Assembly: GCA_003175865.1 (NCBI GenBank)
Contig: PSRF01000160.1
Span: 1-6,662, forward strand
DNA: 6,662 nucleotides
Reading direction: 5' to 3'
Origin: Blastocatellia bacterium
GTDB lineage: Bacteria > Acidobacteriota > Blastocatellia > Pyrinomonadales > Pyrinomonadaceae
Within the stretch, counting starts at the first letter, position 1. Each line of letters begins with the position of its first letter. The notes beneath the pieces are model-generated. The model was not told where the DNA came from. It did no database searches and worked only from the letters and a program-made list of their open reading frames with translations. Both the position numbers and the translations under genes were made by a program. This document shows, one piece after another, positions 1 through 4,490 of the stretch.

Positions 1-1268
1 TTATAAGGTCCAAACTTGAACCCCGTTCCCTGACCAGTGTGGGGATCGAAGTTTTGCACTGTGTCGTCCAGCCCACCGGTGGCCCTGACAATTGGAACCG
101 TCCCGTAACGCATGCTGTACATCTGATTCAACCCACAGGGCTCATACAATGACGGCATTAAGAACATATCAGTTCCTGCTTCAATCTGATGGGCCAGTGG
201 CTCGCCCCCGTAACCTTTGAAGATGCCGACCTGTTGGGGCGCCAGGTCATGCCATCTTTGTAAAAAGTCTTCGTACTCTCGTGCACCGGTGCCGAGTGCT
301 ACAACGTAAACTCCCAAATTAAGCAGGGCGCCTGAGATTTGTTGGATTAAGTCAAAGCCCTTTTGAGCAACCAGACGGGAGACGGAAGCGATGATTGGGC
401 GCTCAGGATTCTGCTGCAGTCCGAAACGACGGAGCAGGTCCATTTTACAAGCGGCTTTGCCTGACAGATCTGAAGCTGAGTAATATTGCGCGATGTGCGG
501 ATCGGTTTCTGGGTTCCAGATGCCGTAGTCAACGCCATTAGTGATCCCAAAGAGTCGATCGCCGCGCGAGCGCAATAACCAGTCGAGCCCGTGTCCTTGT
601 TCGGGCGTCTGGATCTCACGTGCGTACCGAGGACTGACCGTGGAGAGCGCATCTGCCGACATTATTCCAGCTTTGAGTGCTGACGCTGCGCGATTGAGCA
701 TGAAGTCGTCACGCTCTGGGGACTCACCAAATCCCAGCCACCAAAGATCTCTCGGATCGAACTGTCCCTGATAACCGACATTGTGAAGTGAAAAGAGACT
801 GCCAACTCTCTGAAAGAATGGATCGTCTCGGCGGCGTTTACGCAACTCGGCGGCTGCAAAGCCACATGGCCAATCGTTACCGTGTACCACATCGGGTTTC
901 CAATTCAGGTGCTTTAGTAACGCAAGTGCAGCACGCGAGAAGAACGCAAACCTGATGTGATCATCGGCGTGACCATAGATTGACGAACGATCAAATAACT
1001 CCGGCGCCTCGACTAAATAGGCAGGCGCACCCGCTGCATCGCTCTGTGAGAAGCGAACGTTGTGAACCTGACCTCGCCATTCCACCGGCACACTCTCAAT
1101 TAGTTCACCATTGATAAGCTTCGGATCGACTTGCCAATAACGCGGCAGAATTAAACGTGCATCAACGCCCGCTTCTTGTAGCGCCTTTGGAAGGGCACCT
1201 GAGACATCGCCCAGTCCGCCAGTCTTGGCAAAAGGGACCGCCTCAGAAGAAAGTATTGCGACACGCAT
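1..1268 (-). CDS. glgA: Glycogen synthase GlgA (ADP-glucose type), partial, C-terminus off the left edge
   Basis: Glycogen synthase transfers glucose from ADP-glucose to the growing end of an alpha-1,4-glucan in the cytoplasm (GT5 family, GT-B fold). The frame is open from ATG at 1268 to the window edge: 422 residues with no stop. Bacterial GlgA is usually about 480 residues, so some 60 C-terminal residues are missing. The N-terminal Rossmann domain begins with MRVAILSSEAVPFAKTGGLG, containing the KTGGLGDV nucleotide-sugar loop (residues 15-22). HNVGYQG (162-168), TVSPRYAREI (210-219) and GITNGVDYGIWNPETD (241-256) follow. The C-terminal domain shows SRLVAQKG (297-304), whose Arg and Lys bind the ADP-glucose phosphates, then EPCGLNQMYSMRYGT (376-390) with the catalytic-site Glu, and RATGGLDDTV (395-404). 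The start is fixed by the family N-terminus; no good Shine-Dalgarno sequence precedes it. It lies 202 bp downstream of rho with hairpins between, so it is probably a separate unit. Family assignment is near certain. Confidence 0.96.
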   Translation of the reverse strand, partial: MRVAILSSEAVPFAKTGGLGDVSGALPKALQEAGVDARLILPRYWQVDPKLINGELIESVPVEWRGQVHNVRFSQSDAAGAPAYLVEAPELFDRSSIYGHADDHIRFAFFSRAALALLKHLNWKPDVVHGNDWPCGFAAAELRKRRRDDPFFQRVGSLFSLHNVGYQGQFDPRDLWWLGFGESPERDDFMLNRAASALKAGIMSADALSTVSPRYAREIQTPEQGHGLDWLLRSRGDRLFGITNGVDYGIWNPETDPHIAQYYSASDLSGKAACKMDLLRRFGLQQNPERPIIASVSRLVAQKGFDLIQQISGALLNLGVYVVALGTGAREYEDFLQRWHDLAPQQVGIFKGYGGEPLAHQIEAGTDMFLMPSLYEPCGLNQMYSMRYGTVPIVRATGGLDDTVQNFDPHTGQGTGFKFGPY

Positions 1269-1327
1269 CTGCAGTAATGGGTTTTTTAGTCTGGTTCGAT
1301 GACAAAAGATCCCATCTAATCAGACCA

Positions 1328-1358
1328 AAGGCGAAAGGAACGGCTGTCCTTTCGCCTT
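1328..1358 (-). terminator. Perfect 12-bp hairpin between rho and glgA; possible terminator with a weak U-run
   Basis: The arms at 1328-1339 and 1347-1358 are exact inverted complements (minus-strand arms AAGGCGAAAGGA and TCCTTTCGCCTT) around a 7-nt loop. The hairpin lies 112 nt after the rho stop codon and 59 nt before the glgA start. On the minus strand the stem ends in TT and is followed by TGGTCTGATT, so only three U residues run together. That is short of a canonical intrinsic terminator. It may be a weak terminator, an RNA 3'-end stabiliser, or a leader element of glgA. The structure is certain from sequence; its role is inferred. Confidence 0.6.
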
Positions 1359-1371
1359 GAAATTCTTGTGT

Positions 1372-1467
1372 CCGATAAGCTTCAGCTTGTCGTTACTTCG
1401 CTAAGAATCAAGCTAAACAGGCTACGTTGAAGTTTGCTAACCATATCGACAAACTAAAGCTTATCGA
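1372..1467 (-). other. Long stem in the rho 3' untranslated region
   Basis: Segments 1372-1392 and 1447-1467 form a 21-bp inverted repeat with a 54-nt loop, starting 3 nt after the rho stop codon. Eighteen positions are Watson-Crick. The three differences (1372/1467, 1383/1456, 1386/1453) become G-U wobbles in the rho-sense RNA but would be A-C mismatches in the opposite strand, so the pairing is continuous only in rho mRNA. A further 5-bp pairing (ACTTC with GAAGT, minus strand) is possible inside the loop. No U-run follows. A 3'-UTR fold that protects the end of rho mRNA, or part of a termination region together with the hairpin at 1328-1358, is the likeliest reading. Confidence 0.6.
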
Positions 1468-1470
1468 GCA

Positions 1471-2853
1471 TTAGCTTTGCATCGACGCTAGAAACTCTGC
1501 ATTCGACTTTGTCTTCTCGAGTCGTTCTAACACCACTTCCATTTGCTCAACCGGTGACAGCGGATTGAGCACGCGGCGCATCACCCAGATTCGGTTGAGA
1601 TCTTCTTTGCTAATCAGCAGCTCTTCTTTGCGTGTTCCCGATCGTTGCAAGTCAATGGCAGGGAAGAGTCGTTTGTCACTCAAGCGACGATCCAGGTGAA
1701 TTTCTGAGTTACCGGTACCCTTGAACTCTTCGAAAATCACGTCATCCATTCGCGAACCAGTGTCAATCAACGCTGTTGCGATGATTGTCAGACTGCCGCC
1801 TTCTTCAATGTTACGCGCAGCGCCGAAGAATCGCTTCGGACGTTGCAGCGCGTTCGAATCGATACCGCCGGAGAGGATCTTGCCACTCGGCGGAACAACA
1901 GCGTTATGAGCACGCGCCAGTCTTGTGATCGAATCAAGCAAAATCACCACATCACGTTTGTGTTCGACGAGTCTTTTTGCTTTTTCAATAACCATGTCAG
2001 CGACTTGGACGTGGCGCGTAGGTGGCTCGTCAAACGTTGAAGAGATGACTTCGCCGTTAACCGAGCGCTGCATGTCGGTGACTTCTTCAGGACGCTCGTC
2101 AATCAGTAGGACAATCAACGTAACTTCCGGATGGTTTTGTGTGACAGAGTTGGCGATTGTTTGCAGCAACATCGTCTTACCGGTTCGTGGTGGTGCAACG
2201 ATTAGTCCACGCTGTCCCTTACCTAACGGGGTGACCAAGTCAATGACGCGGGCCGAAAGGTTTTCCGCCGCCGTCTCCATCTTCAATTGTTCTTCGGGAT
2301 AGAGTGGCGTGAGATTGTCAAAGAAAACCTTCTCACGTGCCTGATCTGGAGACTCGAAGTTGATCGCTTCAACTTTGATCAGTGCGAAATAGCGTTCACC
2401 TTCTTTCGGTGGACGAATCTGTCCGCTTACGGTATCTCCGGTGCGCAGGTCAAATTTGCGAATCTGTGAGGGCGAGACATAGATGTCGTCTGGGCCCGGT
2501 AGATAGTTGTACTCAGGCGCGCGCAGGAAGCCGAAGCCGTCGGGTAACGTCTCGAGCACACCTTCTGAAAAGATGAGCCCGCTTTTTTCTGTTTGTGCGG
2601 CCAGTACTTTGAAGATGAGCTCCTGCTTGCGCATTCCTGTAGCGCCGGGCACATCCATGCCCTTGGCGATCTGCGTCAATTTGGAGATCGACATTTCCTT
2701 GAGATCAGCGAGATTGTGGAAGCCTTCGTTTTTGCTTTCGCGTCCGTCTCGTGACTCTCGCTCCGGCGCTTCGGCGGTTGCTATGTTGCCGCCGTCCTCG
2801 CCGTTGGCCTCGTTGTTCGCGCTCGAAGCGCGTGAACGTGTTCGTTGTGACAT
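1471..2853 (-). CDS. rho: Transcription termination factor Rho
   Basis: Rho is a hexameric RNA-dependent ATPase and 5'-3' RNA translocase that ends transcription of untranslated RNA. The protein is 460 residues against about 420 in E. coli. The excess is a low-complexity N-terminal extension (about 1-45) rich in Ser, Arg, Glu and Asn. A Rho N-domain follows (about 47-87), then the cold-shock-like RNA-binding domain with DGFGFLR (105-111) and [20 protein letters not shown] (117-136). The RecA-type motor has Walker [13 protein letters not shown] (216-227), the IDERPEE segment (251-257), Walker B VVILLD (302-307), the R-loop region [20 protein letters not shown] (328-347) and the EFKGTGN segment (376-382). 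All key motifs are intact. Walker A reads PPRTGKT where E. coli has PPKAGKT. The ATG is preceded only by a weak AGAGA about 9 nt upstream. A 359-bp non-coding stretch precedes it, ample for the leader through which rho is autoregulated in E. coli, though no attenuator can be assigned. Confidence 0.98.
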   Translation of the reverse strand: MSQRTRSRASSANNEANGEDGGNIATAEAPERESRDGRESKNEGFHNLADLKEMSISKLTQIAKGMDVPGATGMRKQELIFKVLAAQTEKSGLIFSEGVLETLPDGFGFLRAPEYNYLPGPDDIYVSPSQIRKFDLRTGDTVSGQIRPPKEGERYFALIKVEAINFESPDQAREKVFFDNLTPLYPEEQLKMETAAENLSARVIDLVTPLGKGQRGLIVAPPRTGKTMLLQTIANSVTQNHPEVTLIVLLIDERPEEVTDMQRSVNGEVISSTFDEPPTRHVQVADMVIEKAKRLVEHKRDVVILLDSITRLARAHNAVVPPSGKILSGGIDSNALQRPKRFFGAARNIEEGGSLTIIATALIDTGSRMDDVIFEEFKGTGNSEIHLDRRLSDKRLFPAIDLQRSGTRKEELLISKEDLNRIWVMRRVLNPLSPVEQMEVVLERLEKTKSNAEFLASMQS

Positions 2854-2878
2854 ATCAGTTGTTCTCTGGGATTTCTTC

Positions 2879-2896
2879 GCCGCAGTTTAGGGCGGC
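2879..2896 (-). promoter_or_regulatory. Small GC-rich hairpin in the rho leader
   Basis: GCCGC (2892-2896 read on the minus strand) pairs with GCGGC (2879-2883) around an 8-nt loop. All five pairs are G-C. The hairpin ends 25 nt before the rho ATG, close to the ribosome-loading region. Such a short stem could be chance. Leader structures do matter for rho autoregulation in other bacteria, but no regulatory role is demonstrable here. Confidence 0.25.
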
Positions 2897-3051
2897 TTTA
2901 GTTATCAAGCTTAATCAATTCCGAAACGTTGGAAGTGAAACGATTGTGCGGTGGAGCGACGTCGTAAGATGCAATTGCTTCCCACTCACTCGCGAGGCAA
3001 AAAACGATTCTCCTCAACAGTGTTATGCAATTTAAAAGCAACCTTGTGCGG

Positions 3052-3211
3052 ATTAAGTTTCAGCATCGTTTCTGATGCCACTCACTCCTTGCGCGTGGCC
3101 CACGAAACTAAAATTGAACAAAGGGGGCTTAATGAGATTTTCGGATTGCCGACTTTGTTTTCAGGATACTCGCTTACAGCCTCAAAGCGCAAACTTAAGA
3201 TGAAACTTAAT
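3052..3211. repeat. 11-bp inverted repeat bounding 160 bp after ysxC
   Basis: ATTAAGTTTCA at 3052-3062 is the exact inverted complement of TGAAACTTAAT at 3201-3211. The outer copy begins 2 nt after the ysxC stop codon. A second copy of the core AAACTTAA lies at 3191-3198, in direct orientation to 3203-3210. No flanking target-site duplication is visible, so this does not look like a mobile element. In RNA it could close a 138-nt domain in the ysxC 3' UTR. Confidence 0.4.
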
Positions 3212-3212
3212 G

Positions 3213-3788
3213 TCACACAATTGCGCTTTTTATCGCACGCCAAAGTTCATCAATGCCGCGTTTTGTTTTGGCTGAATATGCGATTACGCTGTCGTCATGA
3301 AGCGCGCGTGCGATGCGCTCCAAATTCTTTCTCAACTCGTTGTTAGACAGCTTATCGGATTTTGTGGCAACAAGTAATTGCGGCTTACTACTTACCGCAA
3401 GCCATTCGTGAAGCTGCAAATCCTGTTGTGTGGGTTCGTGGCGCGAATCTACGATATGAATTGATAGCACAAGCTGACGACGCTTGGCAAGATAGCTTGT
3501 CACCATCTCGCCCCAACTAACCCTTACATCTCTCGGAACTCTGGCATACCCAAAACCAGGAAGATCAACAAAGCGAAAGTCTTTGTTGATTGTGAAAAAA
3601 TTTAGCGCCTGAGTACGTCCCGGTGTTGACGATGTTCGAGCCAGGCCCCGTACGCCCAGGAGAGAGTTGATCAAGCTGGACTTCCCAACATTCGACCGGC
3701 CTAAGAATGCAATCTCCGGTTTGTTGTCGCCTGGCCAATCGGATTCTTTGAAGGCGCTCTTCAAAAACTCCGCACTTGTTACCTTCAT
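3213..3788 (-). CDS. ysxC: Ribosome biogenesis GTP-binding protein YsxC/EngB
   Basis: YsxC (EngB, YihA in E. coli) is a small TRAFAC-class GTPase needed for assembly of the large ribosomal subunit. The 191-residue length is typical. All G motifs are present: G1 GRSNVGKSS (30-38), the G2 region TSSTPGRTQALNFF (52-65) with the switch I Thr, G3 DLPGFG (75-80), G4 TKSD (142-145) and G5 SAKTKRG (172-178). The family-typical N-terminus MKVTSAEF supports the ATG at 3788, and an in-frame TGA nine codons upstream bars a much longer form. The start has no correctly spaced Shine-Dalgarno sequence: the nearest, AAGGAG, lies 20 nt upstream and is folded into a strong hairpin. Being third in the lon-unknown-ysxC run recalls the lonA-ysxC pairing of Bacillus. 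Co-transcription with its upstream neighbour (59-bp gap) is plausible. Assignment is secure. Confidence 0.97.
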   Translation of the reverse strand: MKVTSAEFLKSAFKESDWPGDNKPEIAFLGRSNVGKSSLINSLLGVRGLARTSSTPGRTQALNFFTINKDFRFVDLPGFGYARVPRDVRVSWGEMVTSYLAKRRQLVLSIHIVDSRHEPTQQDLQLHEWLAVSSKPQLLVATKSDKLSNNELRKNLERIARALHDDSVIAYSAKTKRGIDELWRAIKSAIV

Positions 3789-3799
3789 CTCGGGGTGAT

Positions 3800-3836
3800 A
3801 CGACCTGACTCCTTCTCATTGAAAGAGTCAGGTCGT
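3800..3836 (-). promoter_or_regulatory. Strong hairpin immediately before ysxC
   Basis: ACGACCTGACTC (3800-3811) and GAGTCAGGTCGT (3825-3836) are perfect inverted complements. After one mismatch (3812/3824) three more pairs (3813-3815 with 3821-3823) extend the stem, leaving a 5-nt loop. It starts 11 nt after the upstream stop codon and ends 11 nt before the ysxC ATG. On the minus strand it is followed by ATCACCCCGAG, with no U-run, so it is not a canonical terminator. The SD-like AAGGAG (3809-3814) is inside the 3' side of the stem. It could be a translational gate, an mRNA processing site, or an atypical terminator. Confidence 0.6.
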
Positions 3837-3847
3837 GTTCAGCTACA

Positions 3848-4300
3848 TTAGGCTTCCGCCGCCTTAGCCTTGGCGGCGTATTCCTCGCGCATCTTCGCAA
3901 TTTGCTTCATGCGCTCTCTGATGTCGTTTAAACGCTCCGCACTGTTTGGCGTGTTGGCGATCAGTTTCTCAAGATTCGGCAAATACTCAGTCATACCGAA
4001 TGCTTTCTTGAGCTCAGGGATGAATGGCTCGATCTTCGAGAAGATAAACATATGTTCGCCGTTTGCTTCATTGAACATTTGTTCATCGATGGCGCCGTGA
4101 TTTACCAATGTGGCAGCCATCTCCCAGTACGAAACTACCATCCGGTAGTAGGCGTTCTTGTCGCTCATCATTAAATCGACAAAGTCCTGAACACCGGTTG
4201 GATTGAATGTAAAGAACCAATTTCTCGCGTCGCGCATGACAGCCTCGCGACGCAGCTCGTACAACTTCAGAATCAGATCAGCATCTTCGTGTTTGCTCAT
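3848..4300 (-). CDS. Uncharacterised 150-residue helical protein between lon and ysxC
   Basis: I do not recognise a named family or domain, and no function is claimed. The 150-residue protein has a correctly placed Shine-Dalgarno sequence (AGGAG, 10 nt before ATG), which supports the start, and codon use like its neighbours. It appears soluble: no signal peptide and no membrane segment. Visible features are a charged amphipathic N-terminus with LYELRREAVMRDARNWFF (13-30), an FNP turn (32-34), an aromatic stretch YYRMVVSYWEMAATLVNHGA (51-70) likely to form a helix, GEHMFIFSKIEPFIPELKKA (81-100), and a Lys/Glu/Ala-rich C-terminus (about 118-150) likely to form a long helix or coiled coil. There are no cysteines and no obvious nucleotide- or metal-binding motif. 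A small helical adaptor or scaffold is one possibility, purely by shape. It is 59 bp from ysxC and 190 bp from lon. That the gene is real is well supported; its role is unknown. Confidence 0.85.
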   Translation of the reverse strand: MSKHEDADLILKLYELRREAVMRDARNWFFTFNPTGVQDFVDLMMSDKNAYYRMVVSYWEMAATLVNHGAIDEQMFNEANGEHMFIFSKIEPFIPELKKAFGMTEYLPNLEKLIANTPNSAERLNDIRERMKQIAKMREEYAAKAKAAEA

Positions 4301-4310
4301 GGGGAAAAAT

Positions 4311-4315
4311 CTCCT
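4311..4315 (-). promoter_or_regulatory. Ribosome binding site of the 150-residue protein
   Basis: AGGAG on the minus strand lies 10 nt upstream of the ATG at 4300. It is the best Shine-Dalgarno match before any gene in the window and confirms that start codon. Confidence 0.75.
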
Positions 4316-4384
4316 ATTACTAACGGATTAAAGATGAACTCACTTGGAGTAGGTCAGAACCGGGGCACTTGAATTGACGTCGAA

Positions 4385-4399
4385 CGGCAACGACTGCCG
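4385..4399 (-). other. Small 5-bp hairpin in the lon/unknown-gene spacer
   Basis: CGGCA (4385-4389) and TGCCG (4395-4399) pair exactly around a 5-nt loop. On the minus strand TTCGACGTC follows, without a U-run. It could be part of the leader of the 150-residue gene; chance is possible for so short a stem. Confidence 0.25.
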
Positions 4400-4431
4400 A
4401 GGTGACGAAACAATTTTTGTGTGTGCTGATG

Positions 4432-4460
4432 GTTTTAGCGAAACGAGGCTCGCGGGTCAA
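4432..4460 (-). promoter_or_regulatory. Possible sigma-70-type promoter overlapping the lon 3' hairpin
   Basis: On the minus strand TTGACC (4455-4460) matches the -35 consensus at five of six bases. Exactly 17 nt downstream is TAAAAC (4432-4437), matching the -10 consensus at four of six. It would drive the 150-residue gene with a leader of roughly 125 nt. The -35 lies within the loop and inner stem of the hairpin at 4439-4479, so match and position may be coincidence. Confidence 0.3.
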
Positions 4461-4479
4461 GTGCGCAAGCCTCGTTTCG
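4439..4479 (-). terminator. Perfect 12-bp hairpin after lon; possible terminator without a U-run
   Basis: CGAAACGAGGCT (4439-4450) and AGCCTCGTTTCG (4468-4479) are exact inverted complements. After one mismatch (4451/4467) three more G-C pairs (4452-4454 with 4464-4466) extend the stem, leaving a 9-nt loop. It begins 11 nt after the lon stop codon, the usual place for a terminator or 3'-end stabilising stem. The minus strand continues CTAAAACC, with no U-run. Structure is certain; terminator function is inferred from position. Confidence 0.6.
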
Positions 4480-4490
4480 TCGAAGTGGGT

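Larger units (their letters stand above)
2854..3212 (-). other. ysxC-rho intergenic region (359 bp), no convincing gene
   Basis: This is the only gap over 300 bp. Open frames on the plus strand cross it, but they run into antisense sequence of rho or ysxC, resemble no family I know, and have no supporting start signal. Structure present: a GC-only 5-bp hairpin just upstream of rho (2879-2896), a small hairpin at 3063-3078, an 11-bp inverted repeat bounding 3052-3211, and a 10-bp direct repeat CCACTCACTC at 2982-2991 and 3078-3087. I found no promoter with both hexamers well matched and no U-tailed terminator for ysxC. By position it must hold the ysxC 3' end and probably the rho leader and promoter. 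Confidence 0.5.

Noticed and set aside
1372..1467. Riboswitch in the leader of glgA
   Set aside because: The stem sits right after the rho stop, does not form a recognisable riboswitch core, and another hairpin separates it from glgA.
2507..2890. Plus-strand open frame of 127 codons antisense to rho
   Set aside because: It is almost wholly inside the certain rho gene on the other strand, and the translation is low-complexity Ser/Arg/Pro, as expected of a shadow frame.
3052..3211. Miniature mobile element bounded by the 11-bp inverted repeat
   Set aside because: No target-site duplication flanks it, the terminal repeats are short and AT-rich, and no second copy is in the window.
2951..3346. 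131-codon plus-strand open frame across the ysxC-rho gap
   Set aside because: Its 3' part is antisense to ysxC, its composition is odd (rich in Arg, Cys, Ser), it resembles no family, and no good ribosome binding site precedes it.
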